A stretch of DNA of 64,000 bases from Pseudooceanicola nitratireducens (GCF_900109195.1 NZ_FNZG01000001.1:1116001-1180000); one strand, 5' to 3'; positions 29,883 to 38,453 are shown, numbered from the stretch's first letter. Notes: generated from the sequence alone by a model not told the origin. Numbers and translations are program-made.

Positions 29883-30530
29883 ATGGATCTCCGGCTGCAC
29901 AATTTCTTCCGCTCTTCCACCTCGACCCGCGTGCGGGCGGCGCTGAACCTCAAGGGGCTGCCCTATGAGTATGTTCCTTACGTCCTGCGCGACGGGGAAA
30001 CCCGCACGCCGGCCTATCTGGGGCGCAATCCCCAAGGGCTTGTGCCGACGCTTGAACGGGGGGACGGCGTGAACCTGACCCAGTCGCTGGCCATCATCGA
30101 ATGGCTGGACGAGGTGCAGCCGGAACCGCCGCTTTTGCCGCGCGATCCCGACGACCGGGCCTGGGTCCGGTCGCTGTCCTACATGATCGCCTGCGAAATC
30201 CACCCCCTGAACAACCTGCGCGTTCTGTTCCGCCTGTGTGATCAGTTCGGGGCCGATGACGAAGCCCAGAAAGAGTGGTTTACCCATTGGGTCAGCCTGA
30301 CCTTCGACGCCCTCGAAGACGCACTGGCCAAGGATCCGCGCAGCGGGCGCTGCTGTTTCGGGGACACGCCGACCATGGCTGACGTCTGCCTGTATGCGCA
30401 GGTCTGGAACAACCGGCGCTTTGCGATCCCGCTGGATCGCTGGCCGACGATCCGCACCATTTTTGAACATCTCGAAACGCTTCCCGCCTTTGCAAAGGCC
30501 GCGCCGCCGCGCCAGCCCGACGCCGCCTGA
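29883..30530 (+). CDS. Maleylpyruvate isomerase, glutathione S-transferase (zeta) type
   Basis: A 215-residue GST-fold enzyme. The zeta-class active-site loop FFRSSTSTRVRAALN has Ser11-Ser12-Thr13 for glutathione thiolate stabilisation, and NPQGLVPTLE and LTQSLAIIEWLDE contribute the glutathione site. By homology with NagL/MaiA it isomerises maleylpyruvate (or maleylacetoacetate) to the fumaryl form. Between a fumarylpyruvate hydrolase and gentisate dioxygenase, maleylpyruvate is the likely substrate. It starts 6 bases after the alpha/beta hydrolase. Confidence 0.9.
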   Translation: MDLRLHNFFRSSTSTRVRAALNLKGLPYEYVPYVLRDGETRTPAYLGRNPQGLVPTLERGDGVNLTQSLAIIEWLDEVQPEPPLLPRDPDDRAWVRSLSYMIACEIHPLNNLRVLFRLCDQFGADDEAQKEWFTHWVSLTFDALEDALAKDPRSGRCCFGDTPTMADVCLYAQVWNNRRFAIPLDRWPTIRTIFEHLETLPAFAKAAPPRQPDAA

Positions 30531-30564
30531 CCCCACCACCCGGCCCGCATCTGAAAGGACTACC

Positions 30565-31668
30565 ATGAACGAGCAGCTGACCCACGACACCGTCGCGCAT
30601 TCCATGCAACCCAACGATACGCCCGAACTTCGCGCGCTATACGACAGCTTTGACAAGCTCTCGATCATGCCGCTCTGGACGCAGCTGGGCGATCTGATGC
30701 CGGTACATCCCAAGTCCAAGGCAGTGCCCTATCTGTGGCGCTGGTCCGACCTGCTTCCGCTGGCCGAAAAGGCCGGCGAACTGGTGCCCGTGGGGCGCGG
30801 CGGCGAACGTCGGGCGCTTGGTCTGGCCAATCCGGGCCTTGCGCCGAATGCCTATATCTCACCGACGCTCTGGGCGGCGATCCAATACCTTGGCCCACGC
30901 GAAACCGCGCCTGAACACCGCCATTCCCAGAACGCCTTCCGCTTTGTGATCGAAGGAGAAGGCGTCTGGACCGTCGTCAACGGCGATCCGGTGCGCATGT
31001 CGCGCGGCGACCTCTTGCTGACCCCGGGCTGGCATTTCCACGGCCACCACAACGACACCGATCATCCCATGGCCTGGATCGACGGGCTGGACATCCCCTT
31101 CAGTCAGCAGATGGACGTGGGCTTTTTCGAGTTCGGATCGGACCGGGTAACCGATTATGCAACGCCGAATTATTCGCGCGGGGAACGGCTGTGGTGCCAT
31201 CCCGGCCTGCGGCCCCTGTCGCAGCTGCAGGACACCGTGTCTTCGCCGATCGGGGCCTATCGTTGGGAATATACCGACCGCGCCCTGACCGAACAGCTGC
31301 TGCTTGAGGACGAAGGCGTGCCCGCCACCGCAGGCCAAGGGCATGCCGCCATCCGCTATACCAACCCGACCACCGGCGGCGATGTCATGTCGACGATCCG
31401 CTGCGAATTCCACCGTCTGCGCGCCGGGGTCGAGACACCCCTGACCCATGAAGTCGGATCCTCGGTCTTCCAGGTCTTCGAAGGCGAGGGCAGCGTGGTT
31501 CTGAACGGCGAGACCCGCAAGCTTTCCAAAGGGGACATGTTCGTGGTGCCTTCGTGGATTTCGTGGCAGCTGCAGGCCGAGACGCAGTTCGACATCTTCC
31601 GTTTCAGCGATGCCCCGATCATGGAGAGGCTGAACTTCATGCGCCGCAAGACCTCGGACCCCGCATGA
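30565..31668 (+). CDS. Gentisate 1,2-dioxygenase
   Basis: A 367-residue bicupin Fe(II) ring-cleavage enzyme. The N-terminal cupin gives metal ligands His118 and His120 (PEHRHSQNAFRFVIEGEG) and His159 (GWHFHGHH), with the 2- and 39-residue spacing of known gentisate dioxygenases. The second cupin (LTHEVGSSVFQVFEGEGSVV) lacks this triad. ATG 30565 has AAAGGA upstream; the open frame extends back into the isomerase gene. Salicylate 1,2-dioxygenases are close relatives, but the CoA-ligase and hydroxylase upstream make gentisate the natural substrate. Its stop overlaps the next start (ATGA). Confidence 0.93.
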   Translation: MNEQLTHDTVAHSMQPNDTPELRALYDSFDKLSIMPLWTQLGDLMPVHPKSKAVPYLWRWSDLLPLAEKAGELVPVGRGGERRALGLANPGLAPNAYISPTLWAAIQYLGPRETAPEHRHSQNAFRFVIEGEGVWTVVNGDPVRMSRGDLLLTPGWHFHGHHNDTDHPMAWIDGLDIPFSQQMDVGFFEFGSDRVTDYATPNYSRGERLWCHPGLRPLSQLQDTVSSPIGAYRWEYTDRALTEQLLLEDEGVPATAGQGHAAIRYTNPTTGGDVMSTIRCEFHRLRAGVETPLTHEVGSSVFQVFEGEGSVVLNGETRKLSKGDMFVVPSWISWQLQAETQFDIFRFSDAPIMERLNFMRRKTSDPA

Positions 31669-32186
31669 GCGATACGGCAGCACAGCAGGCCCTGAGGGCG
31701 CGACAGGGGGCGGGGGCCCGTTACGATGCGCCTTCGGCCCCGGCGGGGGATCTTTTGCTGGCGCGTAGGGGCACAGCCTATTTCGCCCGCCTTTTGAACG
31801 GTCTGCGGGATGAGGACCTGACCCCGCAGCGGCGGCAGGTCATTGCCCGCGTCAGCCTTCAGGCCCGCGCCATGGCCCTTGCGGTCAAGCATCTGCGCGC
31901 CCCCCTGAACGAGGAAGAAACCGACTGGCACCCGGATCCCGAGATGACCGTGACCCTGCCGGCCCATGCGCTGCGTTATCTGTTCGACCACGCCCAGATC
32001 CATCTGAACGTGGAGTGGCGGGACACGCGGGACGCGGATTGGGACGGCACGGTGGTTTTTCCCGGTTGGATCGATGCCCCGGCGCGGCAGGTGCCGCTGA
32101 TCCGGGCCCGCGCGATCTGGCACGCCGCGCTGGAGCTTGGGGCAGGGGGCAAGGCCCAGGACCTGCCCGAGGGCTTGGAGCCCTAG
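31665..32186 (+). CDS. MDMPI/DinB-like protein, degenerate maleylpyruvate isomerase homologue
   Basis: A 173-residue protein I relate to the mycothiol-dependent maleylpyruvate isomerase N-terminal family. Support comes from its order of features: a four-helix start (RGTAYFARLLNGL, ARVSLQARAMAL), a W-x-G middle (WDGTVVFPG) and the ending VPLIRARAIWHAALELGAGGKAQDLPEGL. The zinc ligands of that family (His in the helix-2 HVxxH segment, and Glu and His in the RxREVxxHxxDL segment) are replaced: Gln/Arg at the first site and Ala/Ala at the second. A metal-dependent isomerase reaction is therefore doubtful. It is coupled to gentisate dioxygenase by an ATGA overlap. Confidence 0.6.
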   Translation: MSDTAAQQALRARQGAGARYDAPSAPAGDLLLARRGTAYFARLLNGLRDEDLTPQRRQVIARVSLQARAMALAVKHLRAPLNEEETDWHPDPEMTVTLPAHALRYLFDHAQIHLNVEWRDTRDADWDGTVVFPGWIDAPARQVPLIRARAIWHAALELGAGGKAQDLPEGLEP

Positions 32187-32205
32187 GCCAAGGTCTCAGC
32201 AAAGA

Positions 32206-32237
32206 AAACGGCCGCCCCGATCAGGGCGGCCGTTTCG
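32206..32237. terminator. Terminator closing the gentisate operon
   Basis: AAACGGCCGCCC (32206-32217) pairs perfectly with GGGCGGCCGTTT (32224-32235) around a 6-base loop. The A and T flanks make it usable for both the catabolic operon and the convergent ABC operon. Confidence 0.92.
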
Positions 32238-32256
32238 CATGCGGGGTCTGCGCGGA

Positions 32257-33948
32257 TCAGTCCGACAGCTGTGCCAGGCGCGGCATCAGGTTCAGAAGTT
32301 CGCGGGTATAGGGATGTTCGGGCGCGGAAAACAGCGCCTCGGTCTCCTGGACCTCGACCATTTTGCCACGCTGCATCACCCCGACCCGGTCGCACATCTG
32401 GCGCACCACCGGCAGGTCGTGGCTGATGAACAGCATGGTCAGGCCCAGGTGTTCCTGCAGGTCCTTCAGGATGTTCAGGATCTGCGCCTGGATCGACACG
32501 TCCAGCGCCGAAGTCGGTTCGTCGCAGATCAGGAAGCGTGGCTGCGTCGCCAGCGCCCGCGCGATCGAGATCCGCTGCCGCTGCCCGCCCGAGAACTCAT
32601 GCGGGTACTTGCGATAGGCATCGCTGGCCAGGCCGACCTTGTCCAGAAGCTCTCGCACGCGGGCCTCGACCTGGTTGCGGGGCAGGATCTTGTGGTGCAA
32701 CAGCGGCTCGGCCACGATGTCGCCGACCTTCATCCGGGGATTGAGGCTGGAAAACGGATCCTGGAAGATCATCTGGATCTGCCGGCGATACCAGGCCTGG
32801 CCTTCGCGATCCAGCCGGGTCACGTCCTTGCCGTCGAACATCACCTTGCCGCCGTCCACCGGCAGCAGCGTGGCGATCATCCGTGCCACCGTCGACTTGC
32901 CCGATCCGCTTTCCCCGACGATGCCAAAGACCTCGCCGTCGTGGATGTCGAAGCTGACCTCGTCCACGGCGGTGAAATAGGTCTGGCGCGACGGGATGAT
33001 CGAGGATTTCTCGACAAAGCGCTTGGTCAGCCCCTGCACCGACAGGATCTTGCCCGAGGACGAGGCCTGGGTCTTGGGCCAGTTGCGGGCCAGATCCTCG
33101 ACCTTGAAGACCGTCTCGCGGCCGCCATAACTGACCTGCGGGAAGCGGTACTGCTTTTCATGCGGGCGCGGCACGGCCGAGATCAGCGACTTGGTGTATT
33201 CATGCGTCGGGGCACCCAGGATCTGATCCGTCGTGCCGCTTTCCACCACCTTGCCGGAATACATCACCGTCACCTGTTCGGTGGTATCGGCGATCACGCC
33301 CATGTCGTGAGTGACAAGGATCACGCCGATCTGCCGTTCGCGGGCCAGCTTCTTGATCAGGTCCAGAACCTGCGCCTGGATCGACACGTCCAGCGCCGTG
33401 GTCGGTTCATCCGCCACGATCACCGAAGGTTCCGAACACAGCGCCAGCGCGATCACCACGCGCTGCCGCATGCCGCCCGAAAACTGGTGCGGATACTGGT
33501 TGAACCGCTCGGGCGGGTTGGGGATCGACACCGCCTCAAGCAGTTCCAGCGCGCGGGCCTTGGCCTGGGCCTGGGTGAAGCCCAGGTGCAGCTGGATCGT
33601 CTCGACCAGCTGTTCGCCGATGGTGAACAGCGGATTGAGCGAGGTCAGCGGATCCTGGAAGATCATGCCGATCTCTTTGCCGCGGATGCGGCGCTTTTCC
33701 TCGGGGTCGAGCGCATCGATGCGGCGGCCGTTCAGCCAGATTTCGCCCTGCGAGATATGCGCCGGCGGATCAAGCAAGCCGATCACCGCGTTGCCGGTCA
33801 TTGATTTGCCGGCCCCGCTTTCGCCCACCACGCCACGGATTTCGCCGGGCCGGATGTCATAGCTGACGTTTTCGACCGGCTTGAAGATGCCGTGCCGCGT
33901 GGGAATTTCGACCGTGAGGTTGCGAATGGAAAGGATCGGTTCGGTCAT
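32257..33948 (-). CDS. Peptide-type ABC transporter, fused DppD-DppF ATPase
   Basis: A 563-residue protein with two complete nucleotide-binding domains. Domain 1 (about residues 5-250) has Walker A GESGAGKS, signature FSGGMRQR and Walker B VIVADEP. Domain 2 (about 300-555) has GESGSGKS, FSGGQRQR and FLICDEP. This is the DppD/DppF pair joined in one chain. It powers import of peptides or similar solutes through the two permeases. Its start overlaps the DppC-type permease stop (ATGA). Confidence 0.93.
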   Translation of the reverse strand: MTEPILSIRNLTVEIPTRHGIFKPVENVSYDIRPGEIRGVVGESGAGKSMTGNAVIGLLDPPAHISQGEIWLNGRRIDALDPEEKRRIRGKEIGMIFQDPLTSLNPLFTIGEQLVETIQLHLGFTQAQAKARALELLEAVSIPNPPERFNQYPHQFSGGMRQRVVIALALCSEPSVIVADEPTTALDVSIQAQVLDLIKKLARERQIGVILVTHDMGVIADTTEQVTVMYSGKVVESGTTDQILGAPTHEYTKSLISAVPRPHEKQYRFPQVSYGGRETVFKVEDLARNWPKTQASSSGKILSVQGLTKRFVEKSSIIPSRQTYFTAVDEVSFDIHDGEVFGIVGESGSGKSTVARMIATLLPVDGGKVMFDGKDVTRLDREGQAWYRRQIQMIFQDPFSSLNPRMKVGDIVAEPLLHHKILPRNQVEARVRELLDKVGLASDAYRKYPHEFSGGQRQRISIARALATQPRFLICDEPTSALDVSIQAQILNILKDLQEHLGLTMLFISHDLPVVRQMCDRVGVMQRGKMVEVQETEALFSAPEHPYTRELLNLMPRLAQLSD

Positions 33949-34886
33949 TTCAGCCTCGGGTTCAATGCGTCACGCAGCCAGTCGCCCATCAGGTTGACGC
34001 TAAGCGCCAGCGCCAGAAGCGTGCAGGCCGGGAAGAAGAGGATCCACCATTCGCCCGAGAACAGGAACTGCTGGCCAATGCGGATCAGCGTCCCAAGCGA
34101 GGGCTGGGTGGGCGGTGCGCCGACACCAAGGAAGCTCAGCGTGGCCTCGGCGATGATGGCCAGCGCCAGCGAGATGGTGGCGATCACCAGAACGGGCGAC
34201 AGCACGTTCGGCAGGATGTGGCGCAGCATGATGGCCAGCGGCGGACGTCCGATCAGCCGGGCGGCGGCGACGTAGTCCTTGCTTTTCTCGACCAGGGTGG
34301 CACCGCGGACGACGCGGGCGAATTGCACCCAGTCCGACAGGCCGATGGCCAGGATCAGCACCCAGATCGCCATCTGGTCGCGGTATTCCACCGGCGTGAT
34401 GCCCTTGGCGATGCCAAAGACCAGCATGGCCACAAGGATCGACGGGAAGGTCAGCTGCACATCGGCGGCGCGCATGATGATCGTGTCGGTCCAGCCCCCG
34501 GCATAGCCCGCCAGAAGGCCCAGGATCACGCCCAGCACCAGCGCGAACAGCACCGCCGCGACGCCCACGAACAGCGAAATCCGCATGCCGTAAAGGATGG
34601 TCGAGAAAACATCGCGCCCCTGGTCATCCGTGCCCATGATGAAGCTGTCGCCGGTAAAGGCGTTGTCGGTCATGGGCGGCGTGAAGCCGTTCATCAGGTT
34701 CAGGCTGGACGGATCGAAGGGGTTCGTCGTCGCGACCAGCGGCGCGAAGACCGCCGCCAGGATCAGCAGGATCGACACGAAGGCCGAGATCATCGCCACC
34801 GGAGAGGTCCGGAAGGCGTAGTACAGGTCACTGTCCAGCGCGCGGCGTAGACGAGAGGGGGATTTGGTCATGGTTTGGTCACTCAT
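33945..34886 (-). CDS. ABC transporter permease, DppC type
   Basis: A 313-residue inner-membrane permease. A cytoplasmic N-terminus and one helix (about residues 30-50) precede the periplasmic segment with the DppC hallmark MGTDDQGRDVFS. The BPD_transp core ends with the EAA loop around DYVAAARLIG. ATG 34886 shares its A with the DppB-type stop (TGATG), so a longer reading frame is not needed. Translation is coupled to both neighbours. Confidence 0.92.
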   Translation of the reverse strand: MSDQTMTKSPSRLRRALDSDLYYAFRTSPVAMISAFVSILLILAAVFAPLVATTNPFDPSSLNLMNGFTPPMTDNAFTGDSFIMGTDDQGRDVFSTILYGMRISLFVGVAAVLFALVLGVILGLLAGYAGGWTDTIIMRAADVQLTFPSILVAMLVFGIAKGITPVEYRDQMAIWVLILAIGLSDWVQFARVVRGATLVEKSKDYVAAARLIGRPPLAIMLRHILPNVLSPVLVIATISLALAIIAEATLSFLGVGAPPTQPSLGTLIRIGQQFLFSGEWWILFFPACTLLALALSVNLMGDWLRDALNPRLK

Positions 34887-35854
34887 CAGCCGCTCACCCG
34901 CATGCGAGGATCGATAAAGGCGTAAAGGATGTCGACGATCAGGTTGATCACCACGAACATCACCGAAATCAGCATTAGGTAGGCAGCCATCACGGGGATG
35001 TCGACGAACTGGATCGCGTTGATGAACAGCAGTCCCATGCCGGGCCACTGGAACACCGTTTCGGTGATGATCGCGAAGGCGATGATCGCGCCCAGTTGCA
35101 GGCCGATGATCGTGATCACCGGAACCATGGTGTTCTTCAGCGCGTGGCGGAAATTGATCACCCGGTCGGACAGGCCACGGGCACGGGCAAAACGGATGTA
35201 ATCCTGCCGCAGCACCTCAAGCATCTCGGACCGCACCAGCCGCATGATCAGCGTCATCTGGTAAAGACCCAGGGTGATTGCCGGAAGGATCAGCGACTTC
35301 AGCCCGCTTTCGGTCAGCAGGCCGGTGGTCCACCAGCCCAGGCGCACTGTCTCGCCCCTCCCGAAGGATGGCAGCCAGCCCAGTTCGACCGAGAAGATGT
35401 AGATCAGCAGGATGCCGATCAGGAAGGTGGGCAGCGATACCCCGACAAGCGAGGCGGACATGATGAAGTTCGCCAGGAACCCGTTTCGTCGGATCGCGGT
35501 ATAGACCCCGAAGGCGATGCCAAGCGCGATGGCGATCAGCGCCGAGACGGCCGCCAGTTCAAGCGTCGCGGGCGCGCGTTCAAGGATGATTTCGGACACT
35601 TCACGCCCCTGCCGGTAGCTGACGCCAAAGTTGCCCTGGGCCGCTTCTTGCAGGAACTTGTAGTATTGCACCGGGAAGGGCTGATCGAGTCCCAGCTGCG
35701 TGCGCAGCCGGTCGATATCCGCCTGGGTCCGTTCCTGGCCAAGCATGTTGTCGATCGGATCGCCGACAAAGCGGAACATCGAAAAGGCGACAAGGCCGAC
35801 GACAAGCAGCACCAGCGCAGATTGACCGATACGTTTGAGGATAAAGGAGAGCAT
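34886..35854 (-). CDS. ABC transporter permease, DppB type
   Basis: A 322-residue permease with the DppB start MLSFILKRIGQSALVLLVVG, a periplasmic domain containing DPIDNMLGQERTQADIDRL, six predicted helices and the EAA loop DYIRFARARGLSDR. It forms the membrane pore with the DppC-type partner, whose start codon overlaps its stop. It follows the binding-protein gene after a 132-base gap. Confidence 0.92.
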   Translation of the reverse strand: MLSFILKRIGQSALVLLVVGLVAFSMFRFVGDPIDNMLGQERTQADIDRLRTQLGLDQPFPVQYYKFLQEAAQGNFGVSYRQGREVSEIILERAPATLELAAVSALIAIALGIAFGVYTAIRRNGFLANFIMSASLVGVSLPTFLIGILLIYIFSVELGWLPSFGRGETVRLGWWTTGLLTESGLKSLILPAITLGLYQMTLIMRLVRSEMLEVLRQDYIRFARARGLSDRVINFRHALKNTMVPVITIIGLQLGAIIAFAIITETVFQWPGMGLLFINAIQFVDIPVMAAYLMLISVMFVVINLIVDILYAFIDPRMRVSG

Positions 35855-35899
35855 AACCGTGTGATAACCCTGTCCGCGAGTGGTTGAATGCGGGCGTCA

Positions 35900-35947
35900 G
35901 GGGCCCTGGAAGCTTTGTCGCAAAGCGTCGGGTCGGGGCCCTGGAAG
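35900..35947. repeat. Short direct repeat between binding-protein and permease genes
   Basis: GGGGCCCTGGAAG occurs at 35900-35912 and again at 35935-35947, with CTTTGTCGCAAAG, a small inverted repeat, between them. It lies in the 132-base gap inside the ABC operon. This could be a processing or attenuation element that keeps the binding-protein mRNA in excess, as is common for ABC systems. Confidence 0.4.
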
Positions 35948-35986
35948 GGGGCCGCCCCGCGGGGATGCGGGACGGCCCGGACGCGA

Positions 35987-37567
35987 TTACTTCATGGTGA
36001 AGTATTTGACTTTCGGCTGGTCCTCGGGGTCGACGGTGATGCCAACGCCTTCTGCCATGGACCAGTTCAGCACCTGGTGGTGGATCGGGATGTACAGCTG
36101 TTCATCCTGCACCACGCGCCAGATCGCGGCGATATCCGCGTTCCGGGCGTCCAGGTCGGTGTTCGACTTCAGCGTCGCGATCTTTGCGTCGATCTCGTCG
36201 TTGTCAAAGCCGGTGCCGTTCCAGGTGCCGATGTCGCTTTCGCGGCCGTGCACCAGGAAGTTGAAGATGTATTCCGAGTCATAGGTCGGAACGCCCCAGC
36301 CCAGCATGTAGAAGTCGGTCTTGCTGTCGGTGATCAGCGGGAAGTGCTGCGCCTTGGGTTGCGCGTTCAGGTTCACCTTGACCCCGATCTGACCCAGCAT
36401 GCCGACGGCCGCCTGACAGATCGCTTCGTCGTTGATGTAGCGGTCGTTCGGGCAGTCCAGACGGATCGAGAACCCGTCGCCATAACCGGCTTCAGCCATC
36501 AGCGCCTTGGCACCTTCGACGTCGGTGGTGCTTTCGGCGTCCATCTCGGCGGTCCAGCCGTTCACGAAGGGCGGGGAAATCATGCCCGCGGGCTCGGACT
36601 GGCCGCGCATCACGACCTGCTTGATCGCATCGCGGTTGATCGCCATCGACATCGCCTTGCGGACGCGCACGTCTGCCAGCGGGTTCTTGCCTTCGACGTT
36701 GTCCGCCTCGATGTCATCCGCGCCCATGTTCAGGCCGAAGAAGATCACGCGGTTCTGCGGGGCCTGCTTGACCACCAGGCCTTCGGCCTGATCGACGCGG
36801 CTGATGTCCTGCACCGGCATGTCCTGAAGGAAGTTCACCTCGCCCGAGAGCAGGGCGGCGACGCGGGTCGCGGCGTTCTGGATCGGGGTGTAGATGATTT
36901 CGCTGACTTCCATCGGGAACTGGTCACGTCCCCAGTAGGCTTCGTTCCGGGTCATGACGGTTTTCACGTCAGGCTCGCGGCTGGTCAGAACGTAGGGGCC
37001 GGTGCCGTTGGCGTTGGTGGTCGCAAAGGTGATCTCTCCACCTTCGAAATCCTGCACGTTCACGGTGTTGTTCGCCTCGGTCCAGCCCTTGTCCATGATG
37101 AACAGGTTGGTCAGGTTCGACGGCAGGATCGGGTTCGGACCGTCGGTCACGAATTCCACGGTCAGATCGTCGACCGCGCGCACTTCCTTGATCGAGCCGA
37201 TCAGTTCCTTCATGTCCGAGTTCGGCTGCATCGCACGTTCGAACGAGAAGACGACATCCTCGGCGGTGAAGTCTTCGCCACCGTGGAATTTCACGCCTTC
37301 GCGCAGTTTGAAGACCCAGACGGTCGGGTCATCGGCCTTGGGGGCCCATTCGGTCGCCAGCGCGGGTTCGAAGGCGCCGGTGACGTCACGGATCACCAGC
37401 GGTTCGTACATCTGGTGACGGATGGTGTGGGTCGGACCTTCGTTCTGCGAATGCGGATCCAGCGTCAGCGCATCGCCCGAACGGGCCCATCGCAGCGTTT
37501 CGGCGTTTACCAGCGCCGTGGTCGACATAAGCGCCGCAGCTGCCAGTAGTCCTGTCATCGTCTTCAT
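35987..37567 (-). CDS. ABC transporter substrate-binding protein, DppA/OppA family (SBP_bac_5)
   Basis: A 526-residue periplasmic receptor. The signal peptide is cleaved after VNA (residue 22). The mature protein shows the family block LRWARSGDALTLDPHSQNEGPT, then YEPLVIRD and KLREGVKFHGGEDFTAEDVVFSFERA. Ligand is likely a peptide or related solute. ATG 37567 with AGGGAGAA upstream is used; the frame is open further back through an untranslated leader rich in A and C. It is the first transporter gene and is followed by permeases and ATPase. Confidence 0.92.
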   Translation of the reverse strand: MKTMTGLLAAAALMSTTALVNAETLRWARSGDALTLDPHSQNEGPTHTIRHQMYEPLVIRDVTGAFEPALATEWAPKADDPTVWVFKLREGVKFHGGEDFTAEDVVFSFERAMQPNSDMKELIGSIKEVRAVDDLTVEFVTDGPNPILPSNLTNLFIMDKGWTEANNTVNVQDFEGGEITFATTNANGTGPYVLTSREPDVKTVMTRNEAYWGRDQFPMEVSEIIYTPIQNAATRVAALLSGEVNFLQDMPVQDISRVDQAEGLVVKQAPQNRVIFFGLNMGADDIEADNVEGKNPLADVRVRKAMSMAINRDAIKQVVMRGQSEPAGMISPPFVNGWTAEMDAESTTDVEGAKALMAEAGYGDGFSIRLDCPNDRYINDEAICQAAVGMLGQIGVKVNLNAQPKAQHFPLITDSKTDFYMLGWGVPTYDSEYIFNFLVHGRESDIGTWNGTGFDNDEIDAKIATLKSNTDLDARNADIAAIWRVVQDEQLYIPIHHQVLNWSMAEGVGITVDPEDQPKVKYFTMK

Positions 37568-37572
37568 GGAAT

Positions 37573-37622
37573 TCTCCCTGTTGGACTTGGTTGGTGTTGA
37601 TTTGGTCTTGGTCTGATTTGGA
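37573..37622 (-). promoter_or_regulatory. CA-rich untranslated leader of the binding-protein gene
   Basis: Read on the minus strand, the 50 bases before the ribosome binding site consist largely of CCAA and ACCAA units. Unstructured CA-rich leaders of dpp/opp genes are targets of small RNAs such as GcvB in enterobacteria. Whether an equivalent exists here is unknown. Confidence 0.35.
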
Positions 37623-37747
37623 AGGCGGCAATCCTTGGCTGCCGCGTCCCCTTGTGGCTTTTGCCCCGGCCTTAGGCCGCGTGGGCCCAAGCCGGGCAGC
37701 CTTGTCGCGGCTGCCGCGAAACATCCCAGTTCGCTTCCGTCTGATGA

Positions 37748-37763
37748 TGGTCCACATGGACCA
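37748..37763. promoter_or_regulatory. Perfect inverted repeat upstream of the ABC transporter operon
   Basis: TGGTCCA-CA-TGGACCA is a 16-base inverted repeat in the gap between the XRE-cupin gene and the binding-protein gene, about 180 bases before the latter's start. It is a candidate operator or promoter element for the transporter. Confidence 0.45.
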
Positions 37764-37789
37764 CCGAAGTGGGCACCTGCGCCATCATA

Positions 37790-38446
37790 TCATTGCTCTT
37801 GGGAATTCGGGTGATCCGATTGCACCGCAACCGGGGCCTGATGCAGCGGGGGGATGGCCGATGGCTTGTCGCCAAAGACATCCACGGTCCCGCACCACAG
37901 GAAGGACGCCGCCTGATCCCCGTGGTTCCACGAAGAATGCGTCCGGTGACTGTCGAAATGGATGGAATCGCCGGGGCCCAGCACATGGCGGTCGCCCTCG
38001 ATCTCGATCGTGATGGTCCCCGAGAGCATGTAGAACAGCTCTTCTCCGGGGTGGCTGATGGGTTCGTAGCGGTGGCCCGGAGGCTCGTGCACGATCAGCG
38101 CATTCAGCTGGGAATGGTTGAACCGGGTCGACAGCCGCTCATAGCTCAGCTCGTCCTCGGCGATGGCAAAGGTCTGGCGCGCGGCGCGCAGGGTCTGGCC
38201 GGTGCTGGCCTGCGGCTGGTCCAGCAGCGCCGAAAGCGGAATCTCCAGGATCCCCGCGATCGAGGTCAGCGATCCAAGCGACGGGGCAGAGATGCCGCGC
38301 TCGACCTGGCTGATGAAGCCCACGGACAGCCCGGCCTGATCGGCCACGGACTGCATCGACAGGCCAAGCTCTTTCCGGCGCTGGCGCAGCGCGTCGCCCA
38401 GGGGCGGTCTCTCCGTTGTCGGAATGGTGTCCTGTCGTTTTAGCAC
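37790..38446 (-). CDS. XRE-family regulator with cupin sensor domain
   Basis: A 218-residue regulator. The helix-turn-helix covers about residues 16-72 (LRQRRKELGLSMQSVADQAGLSVGFISQVERG) and a cupin_2 effector domain about 118-185 (HPGEELFYMLSGTITIEIEGD, GPGDSIHFDSHRTH). This architecture is common for regulators beside amino-acid or peptide catabolic genes. The start is GTG 38446 with no clear Shine-Dalgarno, and it overlaps a palindrome that may be its own operator, so leaderless translation is possible. It lies between an M24 peptidase and the peptide ABC operon on the same strand. Confidence 0.88.
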   Translation of the reverse strand: MLKRQDTIPTTERPPLGDALRQRRKELGLSMQSVADQAGLSVGFISQVERGISAPSLGSLTSIAGILEIPLSALLDQPQASTGQTLRAARQTFAIAEDELSYERLSTRFNHSQLNALIVHEPPGHRYEPISHPGEELFYMLSGTITIEIEGDRHVLGPGDSIHFDSHRTHSSWNHGDQAASFLWCGTVDVFGDKPSAIPPLHQAPVAVQSDHPNSQEQ

Positions 38447-38453
38447 GAGTAAA
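38439..38453. promoter_or_regulatory. Palindrome at the start of the XRE-cupin regulator
   Basis: TTTAGCACGAGTAAA is an imperfect palindrome overlapping the GTG start of the regulator. It resembles TTTAGCAGAGCTAAA in front of the M24 peptidase gene (39750), with 11 of 15 bases alike. Both may be operators for this regulator. Confidence 0.45.

Noticed and set aside
30565-31668. Salicylate 1,2-dioxygenase instead of gentisate 1,2-dioxygenase
   Set aside because: The families are close, but the CoA ligase, CoA-ester hydroxylase and thioesterase in the same cluster would be pointless if salicylate were cleaved directly.
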